DNA of 64,000 nucleotides from Reticulitermes speratus (GCA_021186555.1 JAJKFL010000003.1:33468908-33532907), one strand, 5' to 3'; positions 13,235-24,150 are shown, counted from the stretch's first letter. Numbers and translations: made by a program. The notes: generated from the sequence alone by a model not told the origin.

Positions 13235-13566
13235 TATGGGCCTCCAAACGTTTTATGGCAAATGGCCACAATCGTTATTGTGGGATGGTTCGCGGGCAGC
13301 ACGTGGAACATAACACTTAACCGCGTAAATTGCTGTGTAATTTTTATAGTAAAGTTCACCTAGAAAAGGCCATGAAGGCCCAGAGGGGGAGTAGAGGTAT
13401 AGCTCTACTCTTTCCTTAACCTCGGCGCTAGATGGGGTTGGGTGGTCAACGCCACGCCCAGGCCGCTTTACCCGGTACCCATTAATTTTTATAGTATGTA
13501 CATTATTTACAAATGTGGCTGCGGGCCGCGTAACACAACCTGGCGGGCCTTGGGTTGGAGACGCAA
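13235..13566. mobile_element. hAT-like MITE, family 3, copy 2, split by a SINE
   Basis: It shares blocks with the neighbouring copy (cctccaaacg, ggcaaatggccacaatcg, gcgggcagcacg, gcgggccgcg, gggccttgggttgga). Flanking 8-mers are atctaaac (13227-13234) and atctaatc (13567-13574), 7 of 8 matching. A SINE-C fragment occupies 13352-13492. Without the insert and one copy of its duplication the element is about 177 bp, close to copy 1. Confidence 0.78.
13352..13492 (-). mobile_element. SINE family C, 5'-truncated, nested in a hAT MITE
   Basis: On the minus strand it reads from about gggtacc through taaagcggcc, gtggcgttgaccaccca, catctagcgccgag, agagtagagct and actccccctctgggcc, to a 3' end near aggtgaactt. 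This matches the 3' two-thirds of the copy at 49312. It is bounded by a perfect 14-bp direct repeat taatttttatagta (13338-13351 and 13493-13506), the signature of LINE-style target-primed insertion. Confidence 0.88.
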
Positions 13567-13582
13567 GATCTAATCTGTTTAG

Positions 13583-13720
13583 AAAGGCAGCCGGTGCGTA
13601 GGGCTGACAACCTTGCCACCTTCATGTGCGGATTGTCTAAAAATCTGGGAGCCTGAACCTCCTGGGACCCTAAGGGCCTGTCAAAGCCTGTAATGGGATT
13701 GCTTTACCTTTATCTAAGAG
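13583..13720 (+). mobile_element. SINE family D, 3' fragment
   Basis: It shares ggtgcg, gggctgac, aaccttg.cacctt, gattgtct, tctgggagcc, aacctcct and ctgt.aagcctgtaa with the complete copy at 34873-35169. The tRNA-like head is missing. Confidence 0.7.
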
Positions 13721-14101
13721 TGTACTTAAAATAATGTTATCTGTAAGTACGCCATCTAGCTACACGGTTATTTTTAATAAGGGACATATACTTATAACAT
13801 CATTGTCACTTTGCGGAAGGTAGTTCAACTTAATAACGGATTAACGCCTAGATAAGTCTGCGTACTGACAACGCCACGAAGTGATTAGCTTTCTGTTCAG
13901 TATTCTCAAAGTCCATAATTCGAATCTCAATCCCCAAACTCAATATCGGGACCTAAGTTGTTTGTTATTACACTCAGTCACTTCAGGAAGCTGCTGCTTG
14001 CCATAAACTACACAGTTCGCGCTTAGCAGCTGCGCTACCTATCAAAGCCTTATAACCCACGCAGTTCAAAAAGCATCTTCAACCTGTGTCGTGGGCGAGG
14101 A

Positions 14102-14174
14102 GGCCGTGGTTCAGGCGTACAAGCTAAAATCGTGGCCCAGGCGGATAGAGTGTAAATTAGCGTGGTTCAGGCGG
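14102..14174 (+). repeat. three spaced SINE box-A-like units
   Basis: The word cgtgg(t/c)(t/c)caggcg(g), the box A region of SINE family A, occurs three times: 14106-14117, 14131-14143 and 14161-14174. Spacing is about 25-30 bp. No box B follows. It looks like a short amplification or repeated truncated insertions of the SINE head. Confidence 0.45.
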
Positions 14175-14587
14175 ACAGTGAAACTGACCCCTTTTTATCT
14201 GCTACATGAATAAGATAAGAATACTAAAGTTATACAAGTTACGCAGTCATTTCTGCAAACTTCCCTCAAAAAATTTTTTTCCCAGACTTGGGACTAGTCA
14301 ATATCTTCATGACACTGTGCAGACAAGAAGCATTTGTCAGTCAGTTACTGGTATAATATTTTCATTAGTTCATATTTATATAATATAACTGCAGGCCATA
14401 AGTCTTTGTCCAACAGTCTGGCATTAACACATTATTCAAATCTATTTATATAGCTTAATGCTTTGAGACATTTGTACAGATCATTTGATTTGTCCTATTC
14501 TGCCAAAATTCCGTCAATTCTCTCGTCTTGTTTTACGTAAGTCTTTTATCGTTTCTGGCCAGTCAGTCCAAGTTCCTTTGATTTTAT
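14175..14587. other. no recognised gene
   Basis: AT-rich DNA lying downstream of the MULE pseudogene. I could not identify a terminal inverted repeat for that element here. Confidence 0.35.
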
Positions 14588-15861
14588 TTGCTACGATACA
14601 AACTCTGCTTCTTCTTTTAATTTCTGTGCCAGCAGAATAACATTAGGCTGTTGCTTTCTTATAATACTGTTCAGTTTGGAATTCCAACCTTCGACGGCAT
14701 TGTTGGTCCTATGCCGATGCTGACGTATGATCCACATCTCGATGGGAACATTCTGATTCTCCATCCATTGCTCGACAAAGTAATCGAGAAATAAGGTTAA
14801 TTTCTCATTCTGTGGAACACTTTCCATGAACATAATCCAACCTTCTTCTACTTGGTCGATAGGTAGGTATGCCAAAACAGCACACATTCTGCAAATTATT
14901 CGGACTTGTTCTCACCTTCTTTGTATTCCACCTTAAGACAAATATTTTGTATTTGTCTCCACAGACACTGATTAAAATGAAAATTACAGCCAATAATAAC
15001 TGAGTCTGGAAAGACTTTATTTATTGCACTGATGACCGCTGCTTCAAAATCGAACTTCATAATTTTTGGTGACCAGAACACACACCGATTCTTCAGCAGA
15101 GTTAACAAACAATGATATGTTTTCTTTTTTATCCGGTAAAAGTGCAAACAAACCCGGATATATGTAGTTTTCATGCGATGTGCTTCCGAGATCTACGTGC
15201 AAGCTATACAACTGAGCGAATTGCCTCGGACAACTTTTAAATGTGCCGTCTAGAAAAAAAGATGTTCCGGTTCTAAGTAAATATTCACAATCTTCCCCAG
15301 CGAAGACTAGAATTCTTTTTCCTGAGTCATCAGTGTGATCGATTCGAAGAAAGGTGGAGTTATTTGCCACACGTAAAACTTCTTCCGAAAATACAATTTT
15401 CGAACTGTCTTCTGTATTTTGCTCAGTACCCAGAACTTTTCACTGTTCTTTACACAGTCGAGTCTTAACATTCTCGTATTTTGGTATTTCCCTTACCATG
15501 TCATACCCTTTCGCGTAAGTGTCTTGACAGTTCTTACTTATAAGACTGTATGTACAGGCACAGACACGTCTTCTGTAGCTCTCTTTAGGCAGTTTTCCAA
15601 TTTTACTTTAACCTCCATTCCAGCTAGGTTTGGAACGCAACTATGGTCCAGTTTACTAACGATTTCATACTGTAAAGTAGTTTTAAGCTTCCCTTTGCAC
15701 TTACCGCACTTGTCTTTAACACACACCCAACTTATAAACGTAGAATTTTTCCGATGAATTCGATATTCATATCCGCCAAAAATCAAGGACGGTTTTCCCA
15801 TTCTAGTAGAAACTACTGCAATTTCACCAGCCATGATTCCCATACTGACTCGCGCAGGCAT
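14588..15861 (-). pseudogene. MULE transposase with FLYWCH zinc finger, frameshifted
   Basis: Four minus-strand frames line up in order as one protein. 15861-15538: FLYWCH-type zinc finger with LIFGGYEYRIHRK, W45, C47, C52/C55, H73 and C75. 15370-15044 (open upstream of its GTG): start of the MULE DDE domain, SFFLDGTFKSCPRQF, with the first catalytic Asp in DGTF and then FALLPDKKE. 15174-14896: KFDFEAAVISA (second Asp), then GC-x-FHF-x-Q. 14887-14591: LAYLP, then RTNNAVEGWN, with the third acidic residue. FLYWCH zinc fingers bind DNA; MULE transposases cut and paste Mutator-like elements. Frames change near 15535-15440, near 15125 (an A-rich run on the coding strand) and near 14890-14915, so no full-length protein is made. 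Splicing cannot easily explain the breaks because domain sequence continues across them. No terminal repeats were found. Confidence 0.85.
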
Positions 15862-16110
15862 AAGTTGTTTACAGTTTGAAAACCAAATACCAAATGATTA
15901 AAGCAAAACGATAGCCTTACGCATGCAGTGATGGTCAGGCCGTTATCTGACAGTCCGTTGACCGACGGTCAATTTTTCCTATACACATGAAGTTCGCCGG
16001 AATGCAGACACCTAGAGGCAGCTTATCCTTTCTGGGAACTGTGTGTGTAGAGGCACCCGCGTTCTGGCCACCGTCAGGTAAAGGAACTGGTGGAAATCTT
16101 TAGCCTAGAC
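15862..16110. other. no recognised gene
   Basis: The spacer between the MULE pseudogene and the LINE fragment. It contains a short cagtccgttgaccgacggtc palindrome-like word at 15950-15969, without further context. Confidence 0.3.
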
Positions 16111-16885
16111 AGAAATCCTCCTCCATAGAGCAGGGTCCTTCTTGAAAGGCTAACGGGTCCACAGCTAGTCAAGGAATTCCCCCATTTTATGGAACCCGAA
16201 GTTCATTACCACATTCACAAGAGCTCGTCACCTGTCCCCATCCTTAGCCAGGTCAATCTAGTCCATGCCGCGATCCCGCTTCCTGAAGATCCATTTTAAT
16301 ATTATCCTCCCATCTACGCCTGGGTCTTTCAAGTGGTCTCCTTCCCTCACGTCTCCCCACTAAAATCCTGTATGCTCCTCTCCCCTCCCCATACGTGCTA
16401 TATGCCTCGCTCACCTCATTCTTCGTGATTTCATCACCTGAATAATATTTGGTGATGAGTACAGAGCATTAAGTTCCTCGTTACGTAGTCTTCTCCACTT
16501 CCCTGTTACCTCGTCACTCTTAGGCCCAGATATCCTCCTCAGCACCCTATTCACGAACACCCTCAGCCTATGTTCCTCCCTCAGTGTGAGAGACCAAGTT
16601 TCACACCCATACAAGACAACAGGTAACATTATAGTTCTCTATACCTTAATCTTCATATTTTTGGATAGCAAACTGGAAGACAAAGCATTCTGCACCGAAT
16701 GATAACAAGCATTCCCCGGCTTCAATCTGCTCTTAATTTCTTCATTACTGGAATTTCTATTCGTTACAGTCCTTCCCAAATATTTCAACTGTTCCACCCT
16801 TTCAAAAGGTATTATCTATCTTTATGTTTTCACTTCGTCCTGCATTCTCATCTCCACACAAGTACACAGGTGTGCAGGTATTTGT
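16111..16885 (-). mobile_element. non-LTR retrotransposon (LINE), 3' part with ORF2 C-terminus
   Basis: Read on the minus strand from 16885, degraded coding sequence gives NAGRSENIKIDN, ERVEQLKYLG, TNRNSSNEEIKSRLK and LLSKNMKIKV, then an in-frame stop (TAG). It continues as the 72-codon frame 16629-16411: MLPVVLYGCETWSLTLREE, DEVTGKWRRLRNEELNALY and KSRRMR. This is the familiar C-terminal end of reverse transcriptase ORF2 of insect LINEs (RTE-like or a related clade; not resolved). A frameshift sits near 16815 in a run of A residues on the coding strand. The 3' untranslated part (16410-16111) matches the second copy at 20512-20775. The fragment is 5'-truncated, as LINE copies usually are, and dead. 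Confidence 0.85.
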
Positions 16886-18646
16886 TGTATTCTTTCATAT
16901 CCTCTTCGTTTTAAAAAATATGCCCGCCTGGCCCGCGGCTGCTACAGCCACGTAATCGAATTCTCTTCCTTATCAACAAATATGTCCGCCTCGACCACGA
17001 CGTGGCCGCTTGCTCCACTGTCGGCCAGGCCCACGGCCGCTACAGCCACGGCACCCTTCAACCCTTCAAAGCCCAGTGCTTACCTTATATACCACAAAGC
17101 TTAATATTAAAAAATTCTGCGTTCTGTGTGTTTTGTATGGACCTTAGAACAGCAGTTATTTCCCTGTTACAACCGAGACGGAGTGTGTTTACTGCGCGGT
17201 AGGAACTGAAGAGTTAAATGTGATTCAGATTAATTTTTGGCTTGAAATGGTTTACCCCAGTATTCAAGTCAAGTTGATCCGTAATAGATTATTTTATTTA
17301 GTTTGATTTGCAGACGTACGGAGTGAGTGCAGTTTTACTTCTACAGTCTCGTTAGGCCGTCATCTTTTAGTCCACAAACGGTCCCTTGTATGCAGATAGG
17401 TATGTGTGGTATGTTATTGGTTCATAGCATGTGCCCGATAATAAAACCAGTTAAAGTAATATTTTTCTAAAACACGTTGATCACTCAGTGATGGTGTATG
17501 TTTCTTGAGCTTCATTTGGACAGGGGGGATGGGGGGATAATTTTTTCCATCTCTTTGCCCAAATTTACACCGGCGTTTCTCTTGATACTACCGACCAGTC
17601 CGTATGTTCAAACTTTGTGCGGTCCGGTAGCCAAAGGGAACTGAAAATCATTGTGTCAAAAATGTACATATATGTTTAAACAAGATAGTGATATATCTAA
17701 AATGCCGATAAATTTATGTCCAGTTTTACTTTTCACTGATTACTCGAATTGATATAATTTAGTGTATTATAAAGATAATATTATTGTACAATAAATTGGT
17801 AGTTGTGCTCGTCTTTTGGTATTTGTAAACAGCAAAGAGGATGTCATTCGCCAAAAAAGGAATTTATTCGTTTCTGTCAATGGTACAGTTTATAAAAATT
17901 TTAAAATATATTCTGAAATAATGTAATGCAACATAATTCTATATTACATAATCTGTGTTCACATTTAGACTGAATTTAATATTTGTTCATTGCTAAACAT
18001 ATTAAAAATACAGTGCCTCATTATATTGTACTTCTCGAACCGATGAAAACTCGTGTGTGGACCGGCAGCAGTTGATGGCCCACCTTTCAACAAACAATGT
18101 ATTAAACGTTAACTGTTTTCATACCAAAGCGACGTCGAGATGAACCTCACATTGTTAACGAGCAGAAAGTTCTGTCGCTCGCCTGATAAGAGGGTGTCAG
18201 TGACGAAGTTAGCGGGAACACGGCCCAGCTCATGACAGGTGGCGTGCTCTCTTGGACAGTCTGAATTTTCGGAGCTCCAAGAGAGTCCTGTAACTTCGTA
18301 CCAGCTGAGGGACTATCGGATAGTCATGAAGGTCTGTACTCTTTTCGCTAGAAACTGTTCTGCTCAAGCTATTCCTGTGCCTCTTATCAATGTTTCAAAG
18401 CCAGAGGAACGTCTTTGCTGTTCACGTATGTTACGTTTACTTTGTCAGGATGCTGTCGACGTTGTCCAAAGAAAGCACAGAATTGGAGGAGGTTTCTACA
18501 GGAATACCTGCGGTTAATCTCTCTAGGTCAGTGTAGTCCGCGGAATTCTACACTCTGCCAAAGTTTTTGTTGCCGGATGCGTTTGAAATTAAGAGCTGTT
18601 TTTTAATGGAATCCAACACATTGCACTGTGACATTAATATTGGCAT
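16886..18646. other. no recognised gene
   Basis: GC-richer at 16921-17060, where an imperfect ~33-bp duplication occurs about 100 bp apart; otherwise AT-rich. Frames at 16699-17202 and 18239-18606 have no identifiable domain. Confidence 0.4.
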
Positions 18647-18834
18647 ATACGGAAGAACCCAGTTATAACGACATCGGTATGCGCGACACCTCGCCTATAA
18701 CGTCAGATATTTGGTGGTACCAATTAATTCCTCACTGTTAACCAAAACAGTACACTCCTTGGTTATAACAACTCATTTATAACGACACAATATATTCAGT
18801 CCCTTTTATGACGTTATAACCGAGTTCGACTGTA
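18647..18834. mobile_element. pogo/Tc1-like MITE, family 4, copy 1
   Basis: About 186 bp, nearly palindromic. It begins near ggaagaacccagttataacg and ends acgttataaccgagttcgactg followed by TA. The word gttataac(g) recurs in both arms. The reverse complement of 57702-57886 matches throughout, sharing gacatcggt, gacacctcg, taacgtcagatatt, tggtaccaattaattcctc and tattcagt. Ends in CAGT...ACTG with TA flanks are typical of pogo-clade elements; that assignment is inferred. Confidence 0.82.
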
Positions 18835-18876
18835 TATTACCGTCGAACACAACCACCTTTTAATAATATTGTCAAT

Positions 18877-18920
18877 AAATGCTACATGTTTCGGTTCTTA
18901 AGGACTATCATCAGGCAGTA
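18877..18920 (-). ncRNA. hammerhead-ribozyme-like motif (minus)
   Basis: On the minus strand: stem I strand TGC, CTGATGA, extra T, a decayed helix (AGTCC...GAACC, loop TTAA), GAAA, stem III AC-AT-GT, A17, and GCA pairing back with TGC. The core boxes are intact and stem I has three contiguous pairs, but stem II has mismatches. Confidence 0.55.
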
Positions 18921-20457
18921 AAATACGCGATTTAAAACATAAGTAACTGTGCATATAGCTATTCTAGCGTATTCGCTAAAGAAAAGTTGCACCAAGTGAG
19001 CCAGATATTTTACTTAAGTCTGTCCGTCTGTTTGATACGTATTGCGATGTTTTACGAAAGCTTATTTAAAGCTGGGCGGCGGTAACGGACACTACATTAA
19101 AACGCACCAGCATTCCTACGCGTATCTCTCTCGTGACTGACAAAATACGGGAGTGACAATTTGTGTAACAAAATTTACAGAGAAAAATTATACATACACA
19201 CCGTCTCGCACTCACCACCCACACACACAATTTGTGTGCGGTATGGTAGTTGCTCTGTGCGGCTTAGGGTTTAGAGATAATGGAAGAAAAGTGAACAGAC
19301 GTGACGGAATTATTATGCTATGTGTAATAAAAGTACGCCTGCAAGGTATCTGTAATTCCAGGCTTGGCACAGCGGATTGTGCTTAATCTTATTTAGTTAT
19401 GCCATAACGGCGGCTTAGTCATTTGAAATGTCGTAATCCTCTTACACATATTTTCATTTTCGAGCTTCGTCTTGCCTTATGTTAACAATATTTGCGTTTG
19501 CATGATTTTGTATGACTTCTGCCTACTGCCTGCATAACTTCGAGATGTAATCATAGACATGGCCGTAGCTTAAAAACCACAAACACGTACTAATTCTCTT
19601 TAGAAAATCCGCATTATGAGGCAGGTAACCTTGTCTTGCAGGCACTGCAGTTTCAGTACATGAATGCCGGCCGCAAATTCCCAGGTGGAGTAGTCATAAG
19701 TCATTATGGACCTAATTTGTGCTTTGTCAAGGGTTAAATTAATGCTGGCACTTAATCACGCTTAAACAGGGGCAGACGCTAATGAAGGTTTGGAGACCGT
19801 GGCGTCGCTCATTTCTGTGTGCACGTCTCCATGTTATATTCCTGTCAAAGACTACGTCGAGATTTTTACGTGATTCTAAAAGGGGAAGTCCCTCTGTCCA
19901 ATGTAAGACGAATTTACGACCTCTATGAGAGAAATAAATGGCCCGAGTCTTATTGTTATTGATTATTTTGTAGCCTAATCCTTATAATAAGCGGCTAATC
20001 CTTTCTAAAAATAAAACAAAAATGACTTCCATCTGTAACATATACTGATGTCAGCAAAGAAGACTGGACGCTCACCTCGGATTGGGGAAGCTTTTTACAC
20101 ACACCTAGAGAGTGTACAGCGTAGGAGGTATGATGGTATTATCTACTTGCATTCCTCTTGGCGTAGAGATTGCGCCTTCAGCTGAACCTTAAAATCTTTC
20201 AAGATGGAAATGCTAATAATCTTAATTATTATAGCTGAAGATTGTAATGTTTATTTGTTTAACGAGCCAGGATGTCTTGTATCAAAGTGTTTTTCGATAT
20301 CTAACCTGCTGAAGATACAAGACTTGTGAGATTTTTCACCGTAAACATACAAGGCGTAACATCCCAGAAGATTTGAATGTAGGTACATTACCACCGCTGT
20401 GGGAACATCGTAGATATCTCGCACAGACCTATTTTTGAATTTGAGGGGGTAACTAAC
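18921..20457. other. no recognised gene
   Basis: AT-rich DNA. The 77-codon frame at 19153-19386 shows no domain. Confidence 0.4.
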
Positions 20458-20511
20458 TAACTAACTAACCAACCCCCCAACCAACCAAACAAACAAACAA
20501 ACAAGCAAAAA
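20458..20511. repeat. graded tetranucleotide tail (ctaa, ccaa, caaa)
   Basis: The tract runs ctaa repeats, then ccaa repeats interrupted by cccccc, then caaa repeats and a-rich sequence. On the minus strand it directly follows the 3' end of the LINE copy at 20512-20775, reading (tttg)n to (ggtt)n to (agtt)n. It is best read as that element's microsatellite-type 3' tail. Confidence 0.75.
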
Positions 20512-20775
20512 AATTACTCCATGGAGCTGAGTCCTTCTTGAGAAGTTAGTAAGTTCAACAGCTATTCAAGAAATTTCTCGCATTGTGTGGAACCGGATGG
20601 TTTATTGCCGTATTCAGAACAGCCGCCACTTGGCCTTATCCAGAGCTAGAAGAATTCAACTCACGCCTTCCAGTCCTACCCTTTTATTATTCTTTTCAAT
20701 ATATTCGTCCCATCTACGCTTATTCCTTACAAGCGATCTCTTTCCTTCATGTTCCCCACAAAATCCCTGAACATG
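20512..20775 (-). mobile_element. LINE 3' end, second copy
   Basis: It aligns with the 3' region of the LINE at 16111: ggagctgagtccttcttgag versus gagcagggtccttcttgaaa, then cagctattcaag versus cagctagtcaag, then tggaaccgga versus tggaacccga. cgtcccatctacgc, ggtc/cgatctctttccttca and ccccac then follow in the same order. It retains no reverse transcriptase frame. The long plus frame 20583-21104 across it is spurious. Confidence 0.75.
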
Positions 20776-20926
20776 TAACTATTAAGTTTCATAGATCTGT
20801 CTTCAGAAGAACTAATTCGAATATTATTTTTAATATTTTGCATTCTCCGTCTATTATTTCATTCTTTAAGGTCCACTATTACACTAAATACACTATAACT
20901 TGTTATTTTATATTATGTTATCTACA

Positions 20927-20964
20927 AGATGTTTCGGCTCAGATCGAGCCATCACCAGGAAGAC
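20927..20964 (-). ncRNA. hammerhead-like motif, left arm, mutated core
   Basis: The minus strand reads CTGGTGA (expected CTGATGA), extra T, a perfect GGCTC/GAGCC helix with loop GATCT, then GAAAC and CATCTT in place of CATGTA. A6 and stem III are mutated, so cleavage is not expected. Confidence 0.5.
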
Positions 20965-21280
20965 AATACACAAGGGAACATATGGTCAGTGTAAAATCAC
21001 ACCGGAGAGCGCTACATAGGGGTCTGTCTGTATATAAGACACACCGGCATCAAATACAACTTTTTTCAAAATTAGTATCCTATATGCATGCATATAAGTT
21101 ATAAATGATTAAAAATTAAAACTACAAAAGTTATATTAAAATATATATTGTATTTTATAATGTATATGCATAGCTATACTAATGTTGAATGAAAGATGTA
21201 TTTGATGCTACTGTGTCATGTATAGAAAGAGAGGCTCTCCAGTGTGGTTTTACACTTCCTGTGTGTTTCCTTGCATATTG

Positions 21281-21323
21281 TCTCCCTGATGGTGGTTCCA
21301 TCTGAGCCGAAACATGCAGGAGG
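21281..21323 (+). ncRNA. hammerhead-like motif, right arm, mutated core
   Basis: TCTCC (21281-21285) pairs with GGAGG (21319-21323) as stem I. The core is CTGATGG (expected CTGATGA); the helix GGTTC/GAGCC includes one wobble; GAAA is intact; stem III has GCA instead of GTA. Two core changes argue for an inactive copy with preserved pairing. Confidence 0.55.
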
Positions 21324-21381
21324 CGTAATATAAAATAACAAGTTATGTATTGCCTAAAGAGTGTATTTAGTTGGACCTTAA

Positions 21382-22610
21382 TAAACATAAGTCGAAGAGT
21401 TTGCCCGGCACGTATAAGAAGCTAATCGCGTATAAATTCTGAGGAAATTTAGGCATTTTACCGGGTTTCGCCTGGGTTACTTTTGCTGTTTGAAAGTGTG
21501 AACATTGAACACAGTGATGTCATGCATAACCCATATACCCGTACATAGTGTTTGTGGGTAAAAATGAGAGGTGTAATGTCGAAAATGTGGCACGTATAAT
21601 AACCACTTTCCTTTAGAGGTTTAAACGATGGTAGAAGCAGTTAACTTCGAAAGTTCCTACGTAGCGATGAGCCTGATTATCTTTGTGCCTAAATGAAGGG
21701 GAATGGAACAGCTTTCAGTTACTCTGAAATAGATCGAGGTCAATAACTCAGTACTCTGTGGGACTAATTGCTTTTAGTTTAAAGTCAAACCTCTCTTATC
21801 CTCCATGACAGTTGTTGATATGCTTTAACTGGCCTTCGATTAATTACAAGCGTTTACGTTTAAAATGTGAGAGGAAAGTAACCATTGGAACTTGGCACTA
21901 GTTGAGCGGCAACCATCAATATACTTTTCTTATATTCGATGCAAAAAAGTACCGACACATTAGCATCCTGGCAGCAAATAACACAAAGAGTCGTTTCCTT
22001 TTTTCTGTTTGCCGGAAATGAATGGTTGTACGAGACACTAAATTTGTACCGTGTCATCTACCTACGATTTTAAAACGAGACGTAAGGGAAGGTGGAAGGG
22101 CGTGGAAATTGCATCGTTGAAGAAGGTGTGCTGGCAGACCTGTAGTGTGGTGGAGCTGATAATTAGAGACAGTCCCCGTCTAACCTTGTTAGAACTGACC
22201 AATGAGAAGTCACGGTACATATCTACCTGGAGACCAAACTCATTTACAACATTGCATGGCGAAGTTCTGTGCACACATAGGCGTGAAGTAGGCCTATATC
22301 GAGCATGGGGGGATTTACAATAGGACCAAAAATTTAGAAAGTTTTAATTAGTTGGGATTGTACGCTATATCCCAATCGTAACATAAATTTCTGACCCCAG
22401 GTAAGTCTTACCTGAAAACCAACAGACGATGGACAGAGCGAAATTTATGTTCGTCTGTACTGTACCACGTAATTACACAGCTCGTGGTTTGTATTTAAAA
22501 TTCTGAAGAACAATTTGGGCTTAATGTTACGTTAACGTACATTACCTATCTTGTCATTCCACTGAAGTCTCCTTCGCCTAAATTTATGGCCCATTTCTTT
22601 CTCATACATA
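21382..22610. other. no recognised gene
   Basis: AT-rich DNA. Opposing frames at 22051-22323 show no domain I know. Confidence 0.35.
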
Positions 22611-22815
22611 GACCGGGATAGTTCAGTCGTTGTAACGAATAGGCCACGAGCTGGACCCGGCAGGGGGAGGAGAAATATCTAAAGCGTTCAGACCGGCTGT
22701 AGAGACAAACAAGCCTGCTCTGTGGGTATCGGGGATATTCTTTGGAGGTAAAGCGGCCGAGGCGTGAAGCTGACCACTCACCCCAAGCTAGTGTTCGTTT
22801 TCTGCCGCGCTGCTG
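22611..22815 (+). mobile_element. SINE family C, diverged
   Basis: It begins gaccgggatagttcagtcg (box A region). The centre is strongly diverged, followed by ggtaaagcggccgaggcgtg, tgaccactcaccccaagctagtg. These blocks match the copy at 49312 in order. Confidence 0.65.
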
Positions 22816-22880
22816 TTTTTAAGAGCGATTTTTTATTATTCGTGTATGACTTTGTAACCTATTAGTAAGCCACGAATTAA

Positions 22881-23169
22881 GGCCGTGCTATGGCTCAGGC
22901 GGTTAGTCGCCGGCTTCCAACCGTGGAGGTCCGGGTTCGATCCCGCGTCAGTCCATGTGGGATTTGTGGTGGACAAAGTGGCACTGGGACAGGTTTTTCC
23001 CCCGAGTACTTGGGTTTTCCCCTGTCAGCTTCATACCACCGGTGCTCCATTACTTGCAAAAATGAAAAAAACTGATCATCTTTCTCTTCATCTTCATCAC
23101 AGGGTTGCACAATAAGCCTTAAGGCTGCGGTGCGTCTATAGCTTCTGCTTCGGGGCCCTTCTAAAAAAA
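22881..23169 (+). mobile_element. SINE family A, near full length
   Basis: The tRNA-like head is ggccgtgctatggctcaggc, with box B ggttcgatccc. The family body follows: cagtccatgtgggatttg, gtggacaaagtggcactggg, cccgagtactt, cctgtcagctt, ccaccggtgctccatta, gggttgcaca.taagcc and aaggctgcgg. The 3' end reads cttctgcttcgggg. The frames across it (22885-23115) are not genes. A target duplication is not clear. Confidence 0.85.
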
Positions 23170-24150
23170 CTAATTACATATGGCTGTAGAGAAGTAATAG
23201 GCGGCTGCCTTGGTCGAAAGGAAAATACTAATTACACTCCATAGTAAAGTTGATGTAGCATGGATTTCTGGTATGTCTTATTTTCGGTAATTTGTCCGTA
23301 TGTCACTCCATTCTTTGCCATCGCTCTTTAGTAACATAAATTTTACCATAAATTTTGACTTTGCCTTGCAGTGAACACTGATGCTTATTTGGTGTTTCCT
23401 GGGTTCCTAGTCTCTGCCTACATTGGTAGGATATATTTCTTGGTTCCTTCCAGATGAACGTTCCAGTGACAACTCATACCGGGCCAAATCTGTTTCCTTC
23501 CACATCAGTTCATCCTGTTAATCTATCTGACACACTATTCACACCACGCTGTTATTCCAAGCTACGCCACAGGCCTGTAATCCATGCAGCTGTCTTAACT
23601 ACAAGAACCCGGTACGCATTGGGTAGAATGCTGGTCGTAAACACACAGAGATTACAGTCACATACCATGAAAGGGGTGTGTGTAATAACAGTATCATTAA
23701 TTTTGAAATGTGAGCTAGGCTAAAGGAGCTTAATTAACGAAATAATGTTACTAACCAAGCACCTCATGTATAATGACTTGTTGTAAACAGTGCGTAGGAT
23801 ATTTTGTTACATATTCGTTTAGGTCTGTTACATCATTACATGACTTTATGCGCGCTATACTGCTGTGTAATAGATACGCGTGACGACTAGGGCTCGATGA
23901 CGTAATAGATGACACGCACGTGAAATTTCCCAGGCGGCTGCGATAAGAATGTTACTTTTCCATTGTAAGCAACTTCCGGCAGTGGTTTAATCAGCCGACT
24001 CCTGATCTAATTTACCCTGTTTTAAGTCGATTATATGCAGTTATTTTTTATGTTTTATTTTAGGACGTTATCAGTAGGTCAGACGTTGCGAGGCTCTGTG
24101 AATGGGGAATTGGCAAGAATTAGGAAATGGTCATGGTCTAATCTAGAATA
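23170..24150. other. no recognised gene
   Basis: AT-rich DNA. The frame at 23454-23723 carries no known domain. Confidence 0.35.

Larger units (their letters stand above)
20866..21381. mobile_element. 515-bp inverted repeat with two hammerhead-like motifs
   Basis: The left arm (20866 to about 21080) and right arm (about 21170 to 21381) are diverged reverse complements of each other. Shared words in order are ttaaggtccа-type start, ctaaatacact, ataacttgttattttatatta, gtttcggctcagat, ccatca, gagacaata-like, gtgtaaaa, cacac(c/t)ggagagc, gacaca and catcaaatac. Even the AT-rich centre is roughly symmetric. Each arm carries a decayed hammerhead-like core. It could be two head-to-head Penelope-like terminal repeats or a foldback element. 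No coding sequence is visible. Confidence 0.75.

Noticed and set aside
20583..21104. 173-codon plus open frame
   Set aside because: It runs from the LINE 3' fragment into the inverted repeat, so it is a chance frame across two unrelated elements.
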